A DNA stretch of 64,000 bases. Source: Puteibacter caeruleilacunae. Its GTDB lineage: Bacteria > Bacteroidota > Bacteroidia > Bacteroidales > Prolixibacteraceae. The DNA lies in assembly GCA_005217565.1 (NCBI GenBank), contig SJCO01000011.1, positions 167,070-231,069 of the forward strand, read 5' to 3'. Positions 37,154 to 47,533 of the stretch are shown here, in pieces. The position numbers were made by a program, and so were the translations under genes. How positions within the stretch are numbered: the stretch's first letter is position 1; each line of letters starts with the position of its first letter. The notes below the pieces were generated by a model. That model saw only the letters and a list, made by a program, of their open reading frames with translations. It searched no databases and was not told the origin of the DNA.

Positions 37154-37876
37154 TCATTCTGCTTTTACTTCCTTATTCAGACTTTCAGTGAGTATTGATA
37201 AAAAGTCCTCTGTTTTATCTCCAATATTAGTGTCTTGAAAATCAAACAAGTTTATGATACTATTTTCCCATCTAGTAAATATGAGATATCCTTTCTTTGT
37301 TTTCTTGTATTCAATATCAGTGCTATTGAGAGATAAATCAAATGCTTCCTTTTTCCAGATTTTCCGCTTTCTGATCTTTATTGAATTCTGATTAAATTGG
37401 ATTCTGATTTTCGCCTTTTTATCTCTTTGATAATTCATTGATCCAACTATTAAGAAAGAAACACCTCCGACTAACCAACCTTTCATAACATGCACCCCAG
37501 AGCCAGCATCCGGTCTATAACTCCCTTCAAAGCCCATGAATATAACCGTGAGTAATACAGTAAAACAAATGAAACTTAGGGCTATTAAAATTAAGCCTAT
37601 CAATAATCCATTGTTACCTTGTTTTATCTCAATAATACCCATCCGTTTTGAAGTGTATACAATCAATCCATATTCATCTAACTTCTCGAATAGTTGGTAA
37701 CAATCGAGTTCAAAAAGTTGTGGTTTATCATCTACTATTTGATAAGTCACATTTCTTTCTTCAAGGATCTTTTGAGCAGTCTCTCTTGCAGTTAAATGAT
37801 ACAAATCCGAGTTCAATATCTCTTTTAATTGATTATTTGATTTCTTTTTATAGTTTTCGTAATACATCCGGCTCAA
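37154..37876 (-). CDS. Membrane protein of unknown function
   Basis: A 240-aa protein. The first 60 residues are helical and polar (NNQLKEILNSDLYHLTARETAQKILEERN), followed by two membrane segments (about 90-115 and 130-145) and a cytoplasmic-type C-terminal beta domain resembling a PH-like fold (IRIQFNQNSIKIRKRKIWKKEAFDLS). I do not recognise a named family. It is probably co-transcribed with the lipoprotein gene downstream. Confidence 0.65.
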   Translation of the reverse strand: MSRMYYENYKKKSNNQLKEILNSDLYHLTARETAQKILEERNVTYQIVDDKPQLFELDCYQLFEKLDEYGLIVYTSKRMGIIEIKQGNNGLLIGLILIALSFICFTVLLTVIFMGFEGSYRPDAGSGVHVMKGWLVGGVSFLIVGSMNYQRDKKAKIRIQFNQNSIKIRKRKIWKKEAFDLSLNSTDIEYKKTKKGYLIFTRWENSIINLFDFQDTNIGDKTEDFLSILTESLNKEVKAE

Positions 37877-37958
37877 GATTATTTAAATAGTTCCTCTTCG
37901 ACTAACATCCATACAATTAATCCTTGCATTCCTTTTATTTATCTTTTCTAATTATGTA

Positions 37959-38549
37959 TTAGTAGCCAAACTCATTGAAGTATAGGTCCCAGATCTTTTT
38001 TTCATACTTCACGGCGTACTCTTCTGCATAATTCTCTCCACGTGCGGAATCATTTTTATTCTTAGTATTGATTCTATCGTGGTGATGGCCAATTTCATGC
38101 AATAGTATATGAAGAAGTTGGTAAGCAATAATCTGAGATTCTGTAAAATGACAAATTACGCCATCTTTTTTAATTTCATAATTCAATTCAAGACGTTGAA
38201 ATATATCCTGATGATCATTGAAGTACTCCCTATCCATGGAGCAAGTCTTGTTCTTAGCCCAAGCACAAATTCCAATCACTCCGTTGATATACCAACCATC
38301 TGCTCCTCCTCCACCTTGAGCAAGCAAGATTGCATCTAATTCTATATCAATTTCCTTCCAATTCGGTAGGATCTCAAGAAATCTAATGATATCTCTTTTC
38401 TTTAAAAAATGCTTGTATCCCTTTCCCGGACTCTCGATATCGATTTGCAATGAATCCTGTCGAAAATCCCAATAATTTGGAGTAATCTCATGTCGGTTCT
38501 TTTTCTGAACCTTCCCATTTTTAACTTTTGGTGTTGTCTTTCTATTCAT
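37959..38549 (-). CDS. Small zincin-like protein with HEIGH motif
   Basis: A 196-aa protein without signal peptide or membrane segment. LLHILLHEIGHHHDR (145-159) contains a metallopeptidase-type HExxH (H151, E152, H155), and the helix GENYAEEYAVKYEKK (171-185) offers E176 or E177 as a third zinc ligand. The N-terminal half is unusual, with LLAQGGGGADGWYINGVIGIC (75-95). The protein is probably cytoplasmic, and its target cannot be guessed. Such stand-alone small zincins occur as immunity-like, regulatory or toxin-associated proteins. Confidence 0.6.
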   Translation of the reverse strand: MNRKTTPKVKNGKVQKKNRHEITPNYWDFRQDSLQIDIESPGKGYKHFLKKRDIIRFLEILPNWKEIDIELDAILLAQGGGGADGWYINGVIGICAWAKNKTCSMDREYFNDHQDIFQRLELNYEIKKDGVICHFTESQIIAYQLLHILLHEIGHHHDRINTKNKNDSARGENYAEEYAVKYEKKIWDLYFNEFGY

Positions 38550-38760
38550 GAGGTATTAAAATCAATCACTGAATGTCTCAAATCGGGCTAGTTTGCATTA
38601 ATATGCACCAGCTCAGATTTTCACATCAAGAATACAATTGCTATCATAATCCAAATGTAGTAATATATTTTGAGTCTACACAACCACATAAAATGACTAA
38701 TTAAGCAGAAAGAATGATGAATAACAAGATTCCCTCCAACACCAAAAGCTAATCCTCCAA

Positions 38761-40101
38761 CTACCTCCCCGTAACTTGCAAATAATTCACTTTAGCGATT
38801 CGATATTGCGTTAATGCCTCAGTATATTTGTCATATGATTCCTGCAGTTGAGCCTGTGCCTCGAGCATGTCAGAAACATCAACCATACCTGCTTTATAAT
38901 GATTTTGATTGATCATTAGATTCTCCTCCGACTGACGAATCGATTTCTGAGCTAACTGAATCTGGGTATAGGCCTCATTTAGCGTGTTCAGTCCTTGCTG
39001 CATCTGCAATAATAATTGTTCATTGGTATCGTTAACCATGTTTTTATTTTGCTCCTCGCGAATACGCCGCTCCTTCATTTTATGTTTTGATTCCCACCAC
39101 TTCGAGATAGGGATATTGATTGTGCCAAATACCATTCCATAGCCATCACCACTATCATCCATTATGTCGAGATAAGCAGCCCCTACACCAATTGCAGCCT
39201 GAGGCAAATAATCCCCACGTTGCAATTTAGTTTTATACTTTTCTGCCTGAGTACTCTTTTGCAACATGGTATATTCCTCCCTGTTCACAAGAGCATCTAA
39301 ATGATCTATATAATATTGCTCAGGAGTTTCGTCAATCGCAGTCTTATCCTCAAACTTAATTCCATTAGTATAATCAATACCGATGTATTGGCAGAATGCC
39401 ATTTTAGCCAGTTCAATACCATTGTTTAATTTACTATAGTCCATCTGAAGCTCATTTTGCTTAAGCTCAACCTTCAGTAAATCGTTACGTGTAACCATTC
39501 CAGCCTTTACACCAATAAGAACATTCCGATGAAGCGTATCCAACAAACATCTGTAATGCTCAAGTGTTTTCTTCTTTTCATATAGCGATATAACCTGCCA
39601 GTATTGCTTCTCAGTTTCCAGCAATATTTCCTTCTCTATCAACTTCAATTGCAGTTCACTCACCTCAACACCAATGGAGGCCAATTTATTCCCACTTTTT
39701 ATTCGACCACCAGCATAAAGGGGCTGCGTTGCTGTTACAAATCCCAGATTTCCCTTCTCAAGCAACGAAAGACTCATATCAGGGAAATATGCAAAATTGG
39801 TAGCAGAGGCAAGGTTCGCCATGTTACCATCATAGACAGGTAAATTACCTCCCTTCATATCCATCTTAAGTAACGGATCGCTAAAATGATATCCCAAAGC
39901 AGTAGCTTTAACCTCCGCAAAATATTTGGTAAAAGCAGCCCTTTTAATCTCTTTCGAAGCCTCAACATCAAGCCCTTTATTCTTCACCTTAATATTGTTC
40001 TTTATCGCCAAATCTTTACACTGATTAAGCGTGTAATTTTGTGCACCTGTAAACAAGGCAGATAACACAAACAAGGCGGATATAATAGTTCTCATCTTCA
40101 T
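38761..40101 (-). CDS. TolC-family outer-membrane efflux protein (RND system 1)
   Basis: A 446-aa protein with a signal peptide ending near ALFTGAQ. It shows two long helical repeats typical of TolC/OEP, with the second repeat ending YKAGMVDVSDMLEAQAQLQESYDKYTEALTQYRIAKVNYLQVTG. It forms the outer-membrane tunnel of the pump encoded just upstream (11 bp). The 210 bp beyond its stop contain no gene. Confidence 0.93.
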   Translation of the reverse strand: MKMRTIISALFVLSALFTGAQNYTLNQCKDLAIKNNIKVKNKGLDVEASKEIKRAAFTKYFAEVKATALGYHFSDPLLKMDMKGGNLPVYDGNMANLASATNFAYFPDMSLSLLEKGNLGFVTATQPLYAGGRIKSGNKLASIGVEVSELQLKLIEKEILLETEKQYWQVISLYEKKKTLEHYRCLLDTLHRNVLIGVKAGMVTRNDLLKVELKQNELQMDYSKLNNGIELAKMAFCQYIGIDYTNGIKFEDKTAIDETPEQYYIDHLDALVNREEYTMLQKSTQAEKYKTKLQRGDYLPQAAIGVGAAYLDIMDDSGDGYGMVFGTINIPISKWWESKHKMKERRIREEQNKNMVNDTNEQLLLQMQQGLNTLNEAYTQIQLAQKSIRQSEENLMINQNHYKAGMVDVSDMLEAQAQLQESYDKYTEALTQYRIAKVNYLQVTGR

Positions 40102-40112
40102 TTCTTTAATAT

Positions 40113-43100
40113 TTACTTATTCCGTTTAAATAATTTGAGCTTGCCCTTAATACCAACATCTGCAATCTTCACCCGGTCGAATATTTTCCAATACATCACA
40201 GGTAATGTCAATACCAGAATAATCATAGAGAAAATTGTTCCCCAAAAGATGATAATACCCATTGGCGACCATAAGGAAGAGTTAGAAAGAATCATTGGAA
40301 TAATACCAATGGCAGTTGTCGCCGAGGTTAAGAATATTGGAACCATACGTCTTTTTCCAGCATCATAAGCCGCTTCTCGTGCCCCTTTCTTTTCATTAAC
40401 TCGAAGATTTTCAGCATGCTCAAATATTAAAATCGTATTACGAATGGTAATTCCAAACAGGCTAATGATTCCAAGGATACCAGTCATACTTAACTCAGTA
40501 CCTGTAATCCACATTCCCAGTGATGTACCAGGTACAATAAACGAGAGCGAAAGAAGAGCCGCCAGTGCCACCCCTATCTTCTTAAACTTGAGCAATAAAA
40601 ATAAAAAGATAATAAACACAGCAACTATAACCACACTCGTAATAGACGGAATAACCTCCATGTCGCCTTCATACATCCCTCCATATTCATAGTCGATATC
40701 CCTAGGCAAAATCGGAGCAATTTTATTATCCATTATCTTTCTAACCTTTTTAAAGGACCTATCTTCATTATATCCACGCTTAACATCGGCCATAATACTT
40801 ATGGTTCGAACTCCATTTCTGCGAACGATCTGCCCTTCATGCCAAACAGGTTTCACGTCGGCAATTTGTCGTAATGGAACTGAAATACCTGGAATAAGCG
40901 TTGATATGTACTTATCTTCCACCTCGGTAGGAATATCGTTTGCCTTATCTTTATCAGATTTCAAAACAACCGATAACGAATAATCGTTCTCCCATACCGT
41001 ACCAATAGGAATACCAGTATAATACCCGGTAAGTTCAAGCTCTGCCATACTCTTCACAATACCTAATCTCGATGCTTCAGCTGTATTCAAATCAACTTGC
41101 ATAGTTGGCGCTGCTTCTTCGTAATTAGTATGCAGCCATACCAAAGTATTAATACCAGCAAGCTCTCCAATTATTGTATCAGCATACTGTTTCAAACTAC
41201 CAATATCATCCCCCGACAGGCGTATTTCAATTGGATTTTGCGATAAGTGATAATCCAACTGTTTAAACCGAACAAAAGCATCAGGAAAGTAATTTTGATA
41301 GCTAGAGGTGTATTTATCAAGCAGTTCAACAGTACTTTCTTCCGATATGGTATTTACAATAAACTGGGCATAATTTTCACCACCAATATTGGGAGCATAA
41401 GTTGCCTGAAAACGTGGAGACGACATTCCAATAAACGAAGTAATTGATGTAATTCGATTATCTTTCTTCAACAGTGTATAAAGACTATCGGTAACTACCT
41501 GTGTTTTTTCAACAGGAGTTCCTTGGGGTAAATATATTTCTACAGCAAACTGATCTCTGTCGGCATGAGGAAACATTCGTTGATCGAAATTAAAAAAAGC
41601 GATTACTGAAACAATAACCACAATAACAGTTGTTGCGATAGTCAACACAGGAAGACGAAAAGCCCAATCTAGTCCGGCGACATAGATTTTCTGAATAACC
41701 TTATTAAGATCGAATTTTTTCTTTTCCTTTTTTGATTTTCGCTTTATCAGCGCATACTCAAGAATAGGGATATAAAACATTGCCAGAATAAACGATACCA
41801 TCAATGCAATTCCAAATGTCCAAGGAAAATGTCTTACAAAATCATACCAAATACCGGTTAAAATAGCCAAGACAGGTAAAAATATGGTACACAATGAAAT
41901 CGTAGCCAGAAATATGGCACCGCTATAATTTTTAGCACTCAGCACTGCCGCATGCCATCTCGACATACCATTTTCAAGATACTCAAGGTATCCATCAATA
42001 ACAACCACAGAGTTATCTACAATCATTCCAAGTATTACAATCAATGCCGCCAATGTTACCGTATTAAGCGGGATTTTAAGGAAATACATCAATCCAAGAG
42101 TTATAAATACAGTAATAGGAATGTTAGTTGATGCAATAATGGCCGATCTTAACGGAAAGAGAATCACCATCACCAGGATGATAATTACAATAGCGATGAC
42201 CAAATCACGGAGGAAATTTCTTACTGATGTGCCAACAACCTTAGGCTGATCGGCAATTCGCTGCACAACGACATCTTCAGGAATTATTTCATAGAAATCT
42301 TCCAGGATTTCATCTACATCTTTCCCATAGGCCACAATATTATTCCCTTCACGCATTTCCATCGATAAGATAATTGCTTTTCTGCCATTATTTTCCGTTA
42401 AGCGATCAGGAGAGTCGTACTCTTTAATGATGGTAGCAACATCTTTTAATTTTACAATAGTTCCATCCGGATTAGAGTAGATAATTTGCTCAGCCACCTC
42501 CTCTTCTGAGTCATAAACTGATGAAAAGTGAATCGGCATATTTACATCTCCTGTTTCCAGTAATGCAGAAACAGTTGTAAGTCCTTCAGTCAACAAATTA
42601 GTCGCCAAAATCCTATAGTTTATGCCATATACAGCCAGTTTGTCTCGATCGAGGTATACACTAATCTGCTCCTTTTGTGATCCATAACGACGAAAATTGG
42701 AAGCAGACTTTAATCTTCGAAGCTTATTTTCAAGTATCTCAGCATAATCCTCCAATTCACGATACGAACGAGTATCCGACTCCAGAGCAATCAACAATGC
42801 GGAAGTATCTCCAAAATCATCATTAGCAATAACCGCCAGAACACCGCTAGGCAATTGCATCTTAAATAGCGCCAATCCATGTTTAATTTTCGACCATACT
42901 TCGTCTTTATTGTTTACATTATCTTCAAGCTCAACCATTACATATACCACTCCATCGCGCGACATAGAATAGGTCTTCTTCCTGTTAATCTCTTTATAAG
43001 TAAATAAGAAATTCTCAAGTGGTTTGGTTAACTGCTCCTCCACCTGAGCCGAAGTCGCCCCGGGATAAACACCAATTACTACACCTTGTCTAATTGTAAA

Positions 43101-43229
43101 AATCGGGAACTCCTGTTTGGGCATTTTAAGCAAAGCATACCCACCAAATACAACCAACACCCCAACGAAAAAGAACATTAACCTATGCTGGCGCATCACA
43201 GCTTCAATCATACCTGTATTTCTTCTCAT
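40113..43229 (-). CDS. RND-family efflux pump inner-membrane subunit (system 1)
   Basis: A 1038-aa protein with the RND layout of 12 membrane helices and two large periplasmic loops. TM4 reads LGMIVDNSVVVID, with a single Asp where HAE-1 drug pumps usually have two, so the proton-relay arrangement or substrate class may differ. It overlaps the adaptor gene by 4 bp and is followed by tolC. Its substrate may be drugs, bile-like detergents or small molecules. Confidence 0.93.
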   Translation of the reverse strand: MRRNTGMIEAVMRQHRLMFFFVGVLVVFGGYALLKMPKQEFPIFTIRQGVVIGVYPGATSAQVEEQLTKPLENFLFTYKEINRKKTYSMSRDGVVYVMVELEDNVNNKDEVWSKIKHGLALFKMQLPSGVLAVIANDDFGDTSALLIALESDTRSYRELEDYAEILENKLRRLKSASNFRRYGSQKEQISVYLDRDKLAVYGINYRILATNLLTEGLTTVSALLETGDVNMPIHFSSVYDSEEEVAEQIIYSNPDGTIVKLKDVATIIKEYDSPDRLTENNGRKAIILSMEMREGNNIVAYGKDVDEILEDFYEIIPEDVVVQRIADQPKVVGTSVRNFLRDLVIAIVIIILVMVILFPLRSAIIASTNIPITVFITLGLMYFLKIPLNTVTLAALIVILGMIVDNSVVVIDGYLEYLENGMSRWHAAVLSAKNYSGAIFLATISLCTIFLPVLAILTGIWYDFVRHFPWTFGIALMVSFILAMFYIPILEYALIKRKSKKEKKKFDLNKVIQKIYVAGLDWAFRLPVLTIATTVIVVIVSVIAFFNFDQRMFPHADRDQFAVEIYLPQGTPVEKTQVVTDSLYTLLKKDNRITSITSFIGMSSPRFQATYAPNIGGENYAQFIVNTISEESTVELLDKYTSSYQNYFPDAFVRFKQLDYHLSQNPIEIRLSGDDIGSLKQYADTIIGELAGINTLVWLHTNYEEAAPTMQVDLNTAEASRLGIVKSMAELELTGYYTGIPIGTVWENDYSLSVVLKSDKDKANDIPTEVEDKYISTLIPGISVPLRQIADVKPVWHEGQIVRRNGVRTISIMADVKRGYNEDRSFKKVRKIMDNKIAPILPRDIDYEYGGMYEGDMEVIPSITSVVIVAVFIIFLFLLLKFKKIGVALAALLSLSFIVPGTSLGMWITGTELSMTGILGIISLFGITIRNTILIFEHAENLRVNEKKGAREAAYDAGKRRMVPIFLTSATTAIGIIPMILSNSSLWSPMGIIIFWGTIFSMIILVLTLPVMYWKIFDRVKIADVGIKGKLKLFKRNK

Positions 43230-44254
43230 AACTCGATTACTTTTAGTCCGGCTGAAACTTTCTGATATCCATCTACAATAATTTCATCTCCACTATTAAG
43301 ACCTTTTAAAACCTCAACTCCTTTGTTCTTTTGTAATCCGATTTCTATAACCTGCTTTTTTGCAATCCCTTCAGATACTTTCCATACATATATATCATTG
43401 TTTCCGTCCTTTAAGATGCATTGATTAGGAACTATAATAGCGTCATCCTTACAACTATTTTTGATGAGCGCCCTACTTACCATCCCCGGTAATAAGAGAT
43501 TATTAGGATTAGTCACCAGTATCTTTACCTCATATGTATGTGATATTGGATCGGCAACTACACCTTTACTGGTTATTTCACCTGAAAACAATTCATCACT
43601 AACTGCAGCAATACGAACATTAGCAGTTTCACCAATCTTAATATCGTTGATTTCATTTTCAGGAACCGCAACTTTAATGTTAACCTCATTAATTCTTAGA
43701 AGCGTAAGCACCGTTTGATTGGGTAAAACATTCTCTCCAACTTCAGATCTTAGCTGACCAACAATCCCATTAAACGGGGCAGTCATCTCACTATCTTTAA
43801 GGTTCTTTTTGGCAATAGCTTCAGCTGCACGAGCTTTTTCCAAATTGGTTTGCATTTCGATATACTGTACCTCAGGCAGACTTTTATTGTCGTATAGCAT
43901 TTGAATTCTTTTCATTGCATCTTCAGCCTGCTTTAGCGTTGCTAGAGCCATAGTATGTGTATTCTTAATACTATAGTCGTTCAATGTAGCCAATAGCTGT
44001 CCCTGTTTAACAATCTGCCCTTCGGCAACTACAATCTTATCGATGTTTCCAGATAATGGGAAACTAATTACTGCAGACATTTTTTCCTCTACCACCCCTA
44101 AGTAAGTATTCGTAGATTCATCCTTTTGCACACCTACCTTACAGGTTTTCACATAAATCTTGACGTCGTTATGTTCAGCACTATCACCTTGTGATGAACA
44201 TGCACTTATTATAAACGTAAGAACAACTAACTCAAACAGAACTCTAATCTTCAT
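43226..44254 (-). CDS. RND periplasmic adaptor (membrane fusion protein), lipoprotein (system 1)
   Basis: A 342-aa lipoprotein (TFIISAC, Cys 19) with the lipoyl/hairpin/beta-barrel organisation of HlyD/AcrA adaptors: SFPLSGNIDKIVVAEGQIVKQGQLLATLN (about 60-90), a coiled-coil hairpin (about 95-145), APFNGIVGQLRSEVGENV (about 150-168), then barrel strands. It is the first gene of the RND operon and is transcribed away from an AraC-type regulator. Confidence 0.93.
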   Translation of the reverse strand: MKIRVLFELVVLTFIISACSSQGDSAEHNDVKIYVKTCKVGVQKDESTNTYLGVVEEKMSAVISFPLSGNIDKIVVAEGQIVKQGQLLATLNDYSIKNTHTMALATLKQAEDAMKRIQMLYDNKSLPEVQYIEMQTNLEKARAAEAIAKKNLKDSEMTAPFNGIVGQLRSEVGENVLPNQTVLTLLRINEVNIKVAVPENEINDIKIGETANVRIAAVSDELFSGEITSKGVVADPISHTYEVKILVTNPNNLLLPGMVSRALIKNSCKDDAIIVPNQCILKDGNNDIYVWKVSEGIAKKQVIEIGLQKNKGVEVLKGLNSGDEIIVDGYQKVSAGLKVIEL

Positions 44255-44301
44255 GCTGATACGGTTTTATTGCTTTATAACTCACTAAAACTTGATAATA
44301 A

Positions 44302-44309
44302 CAAAGTTA
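44302..44309 (-). promoter_or_regulatory. Possible Bacteroidota -7 element of RND operon 1
   Basis: On the minus strand TAACTTTG matches the Bacteroidota housekeeping -7 consensus TAnnTTTG, 48 bp upstream of the adaptor start codon. No good -33 TTG was found at the expected spacing, which would suit an activator-dependent promoter facing the divergent AraC gene. Confidence 0.35.
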
Positions 44310-44427
44310 TAAGGCAAAGTTGTCACACACTAGTTCTAAACTATTGATAAATTGTCCTTTAGGTCGAATATTAGCTTTTTGATATACCTGGTTTCTATTT
44401 TTTTAGATATTTTAGTATAAAAAAAGA

Positions 44428-45312
44428 ATGAAAGATCAATTCCTTTTTAGCATTACTATTGAGCAATTGCTTCACCAAAGAATAGGAAAAGGATTGGGAA
44501 GCAATATTGTTTTATCCACCCAGATAAAAGAGTACATCGACCTGTTTAGCTTTCCACTAAGGGTTGATGCTGTTGTATTGCTAGTTTGCACTAAAGGAAG
44601 TTTAAACCTAACCATTAATCTTACCGAACAAGTGGTTACTACCAACAACTATGGTATTAGTCTGCCTGAGAATGTTATTGGCTTTAATTCTGTAAGTGAT
44701 GATTTTGAAGGATATATCCTTCTTCTATCAATGGACTATCTCCGGAAGCTAAGTATCGACTTCAATGATTTACTACCCTATTACGTATATGTCAGAAACA
44801 ATCCAACCTTTAGTGTGGCACCATCGAATATTGAAACAATAATTCGCTATTTTGAATTACTATCCTCATTAATAGAAGCAGAAGACACTAAACGAAAAAA
44901 CAGCATTATTGATGGATTTATCATTTCGTTGATAAACAAACTTGCCGAAGATTTTGATTATTTCGCTTTAAAAACCATTCAGGTTAAGACCAAAAGTAAG
45001 GAATATTACTATATGCGATTTGTAGAATTATTACAGCAGAATTTCAAACAACATCACAAAGTGGGGTTCTATGCTGAGAGACTAAGTCTTACTCCCAAAT
45101 ATTTGTCCACTTTAATGAAAGAAGTTAGCGGCCTTTCTGCACCACAATGGATAAATGATTATATCGTGGTGGAGGCCAAAACATTATTGAAGTTCTCAGA
45201 CATGAATATTATGGAGATTTCTGATTACCTGAACTTTCCCAATCAATCGTTCTTTAGTAAGTATTTCAAACAACACACCGGACTAACACCAAAGCAATAT
45301 CGTTCAAACTAG
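44428..45312 (+). CDS. AraC-family transcriptional regulator
   Basis: A 294-aa protein with an N-terminal ligand-binding-type domain (about 1-170) and a C-terminal AraC double helix-turn-helix (about 195-294): KVGFYAERLSLTPKYLSTLMKEVSG and ISDYLNFPNQSFFSKYFKQHTGLTPKQYR. It is transcribed divergently from the RND operon, with a 173-bp shared promoter region, so it probably controls that operon. It is the only plus-strand gene in the first 60 kb. Confidence 0.93.
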   Translation: MKDQFLFSITIEQLLHQRIGKGLGSNIVLSTQIKEYIDLFSFPLRVDAVVLLVCTKGSLNLTINLTEQVVTTNNYGISLPENVIGFNSVSDDFEGYILLLSMDYLRKLSIDFNDLLPYYVYVRNNPTFSVAPSNIETIIRYFELLSSLIEAEDTKRKNSIIDGFIISLINKLAEDFDYFALKTIQVKTKSKEYYYMRFVELLQQNFKQHHKVGFYAERLSLTPKYLSTLMKEVSGLSAPQWINDYIVVEAKTLLKFSDMNIMEISDYLNFPNQSFFSKYFKQHTGLTPKQYRSN

Positions 45313-45417
45313 AAATCTGATAACGGAGTGACATAGAGATTTGATGACGTCGTTATGAAATAACAAATGGGAATATCTGATCAACCTTTGGTTCGGTATA
45401 AAGTGAGGAAAATAGGT

Positions 45418-45996
45418 TTATTTCTTCATCGCTCCAAAAAGACTAGTCTTCATTTTGAAATACCCTGTTCTCATAGCCCTACCACTATTCCAAAAACTAA
45501 CACTCAAAGTCTTATTGGTATTTCTTACTGTATACATGTTCCCTGCATTTGAAGAAGGATAGGGACCTTTAAGATTTAGCTCAGTAATTCTTTGAATAAA
45601 ATCTGAAATTATCTTTTCATCGTTAATATTTAGAGTTTTTAAAGTATCTAGTACAATCACTCTCTTTTTGTCATTCAGTAATCCACACCCATCTACAGAG
45701 ATGACATCAAAAGGAACAGTATCTTTTAAAAACCTAGCAACTATGTTACTATCTTCATTTCTTAGAAGAAAGAATGTTTCTCTATATCCTCCCCACTCTC
45801 CATGCTCTGTTCCTTCAAACTCAATAATTAAAGTATCTTTCTTCCAAATACCTTCAAGCGGACTAATTTTTTCGATTTCATGTTCCAAATCGAATACCTC
45901 TATCGATTCTTCATTATTTTTCACGACTCTCTTTTCCTTCTGTAAAGAGCAATTCATTAAGATTAATGTTGCTAAAAAAATATAAATAGTTCTCAT
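45418..45996 (-). CDS. Lipoprotein of unknown function
   Basis: A 192-aa lipoprotein (LATLILMNC, Cys 16) with a charged linker (residues 20-45) and a small alpha/beta domain. VDGCGLLNDKKRVIVLDTLKT is the clearest conserved-looking segment. No family was recognised. It opens the accessory island at 45.4-54.4 kb and lies convergent to the AraC gene. Confidence 0.6.
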   Translation of the reverse strand: MRTIYIFLATLILMNCSLQKEKRVVKNNEESIEVFDLEHEIEKISPLEGIWKKDTLIIEFEGTEHGEWGGYRETFFLLRNEDSNIVARFLKDTVPFDVISVDGCGLLNDKKRVIVLDTLKTLNINDEKIISDFIQRITELNLKGPYPSSNAGNMYTVRNTNKTLSVSFWNSGRAMRTGYFKMKTSLFGAMKK

Positions 45997-46048
45997 TTAA
46001 ATACAATTTTAGTTAGATATATATTGGTAATTAAATAATACCAGCATA

Positions 46049-47458
46049 TTAGAGTTTCTCAATTAACTTATTATTAATGAATAACTCGGTATTTCGGAAC
46101 ATTTTACTTATACGCTCAATTTCCTTCCTATTAATCTTTCCAGACAAACAAAGTCTTTCGATTTTTATACTCTTCAGTTTTTCAGGAATTAAGATACGGT
46201 CTATAAACTCAATATTAAGACTCTGTATCTCTTCAAGTTCAAAGATAGCATCAGGTATTTCTTTTACACGAATTGATGTTCCAAACTCAAGATACTCTTT
46301 AAATTGTTTTTTAGGGTCAGAATAATCAACATCCTTTTTTCTAATCATCCAACCAATCTTTGGAGTCAAACTGAAATCATCCTTGTTTTGTTCCAAGCCA
46401 ATAAATCCGGCCCAAAGTTCCAATGGAATCGTCTTTGTTGATCCATTAAAATCTTCGATGTATTTTAAATCAACCTTAACAATCTCCTTAGGCAAGTTAT
46501 CCCCTTTGACCAACCGACTCAGATTATTACGTTTTCCACTCTTACTATAAGGGAAAAACTTCACGATCCAACCATCAATAATCTTAGGAGAACCATACAC
46601 CTTTTCAGTATGGATTTTAAACATATTACGCCAAAATTTTTTGTCAATATGACCTTTCGATGTTCTGATAAATTCTTTTAAAATGGGTTCCAACTCTTTA
46701 GTCCACCACTTTAAATCATACTTCCCCAGTTTTCGAGCCTTGTTATAAACCTTTAGCCAATCCTCAGTTGTTCCTTTTAGTGTAATCTCAGGAATACCAC
46801 ATGCCACCCTGAATACCACAAACTCAAAAAAGGGCTTCATCGCTTCCATTATCGTTATCTCCGACACAGCTTTTTCAATAGATGTAGTAGTAGAGAAGTC
46901 TGACGATAACGTATTGATTAGGTCCGTTCCTAAATGCTCCGACATCTGCGTTGTAAACTGAGCAAACACAGCCTCCCAATCTTTCGAAACTGTTGCCCCA
47001 TTGAGCATATCACTTTTTGCTTTAACCATTAAAGTCAGCTTTCCATCGAAATTAACAAACTTATCGCGAAGCGACGCTGAATTAGCATTGACATGTTGAG
47101 CAAAACCTTGACTAATTAGTAGCCAGATCATATCTGGAGATATCACAAATGGCCTGTGACTTGCATAAGCTTTATACATTCCATCAAAGAAAGAGTGGTA
47201 CCCATAGCCAATAAGTCTGTCGGGAGTTTCACTTTTAGCAATAATGTTAAATGGGAAAGTATCTTTGACTTCCTCAAATCTGGAAGGCCTAATTTTCGCA
47301 TCTGAAAGTATCAGCTCCTTATACAGGTCATTATAATCCTTAGTTACTATTAATCCCTGGGGCTTAGATAACTTCTCTACTTCAAATTTAACCTCGTGCT
47401 GTGCGAAAACATTTACAGTAGTTCCAAGTAGTACAGTTATTAATAAAAGCAATCTCAT
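46049..47458 (-). CDS. Exported DUF4419-domain protein
   Basis: The start at 47458 (MRLLLLITVLLGTTVNVFAQ) gives a good signal peptide; a frame open to 47533 would add 25 residues before it. The 469-aa protein carries the DUF4419 signature: IGYGYHSFFDGMYKAYASHRPFVISPDMIWLLISQGFAQHV and LKWWTKELEPILKEF. DUF4419 has no established activity; it occurs in bacteria and fungi. Export in this case places it in the periplasm or outside the cell. The last 100 residues resemble a short leucine-rich stretch. Confidence 0.8.
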   Translation of the reverse strand: MRLLLLITVLLGTTVNVFAQHEVKFEVEKLSKPQGLIVTKDYNDLYKELILSDAKIRPSRFEEVKDTFPFNIIAKSETPDRLIGYGYHSFFDGMYKAYASHRPFVISPDMIWLLISQGFAQHVNANSASLRDKFVNFDGKLTLMVKAKSDMLNGATVSKDWEAVFAQFTTQMSEHLGTDLINTLSSDFSTTTSIEKAVSEITIMEAMKPFFEFVVFRVACGIPEITLKGTTEDWLKVYNKARKLGKYDLKWWTKELEPILKEFIRTSKGHIDKKFWRNMFKIHTEKVYGSPKIIDGWIVKFFPYSKSGKRNNLSRLVKGDNLPKEIVKVDLKYIEDFNGSTKTIPLELWAGFIGLEQNKDDFSLTPKIGWMIRKKDVDYSDPKKQFKEYLEFGTSIRVKEIPDAIFELEEIQSLNIEFIDRILIPEKLKSIKIERLCLSGKINRKEIERISKMFRNTELFINNKLIEKL

Positions 47459-47533
47459 TTTATTGTTATTTAGTTGGTTATTTTTCAGTTTACTGCCTTG
47501 CTCTAAACATCGAAAAGGCAGTACCCTTGACAA

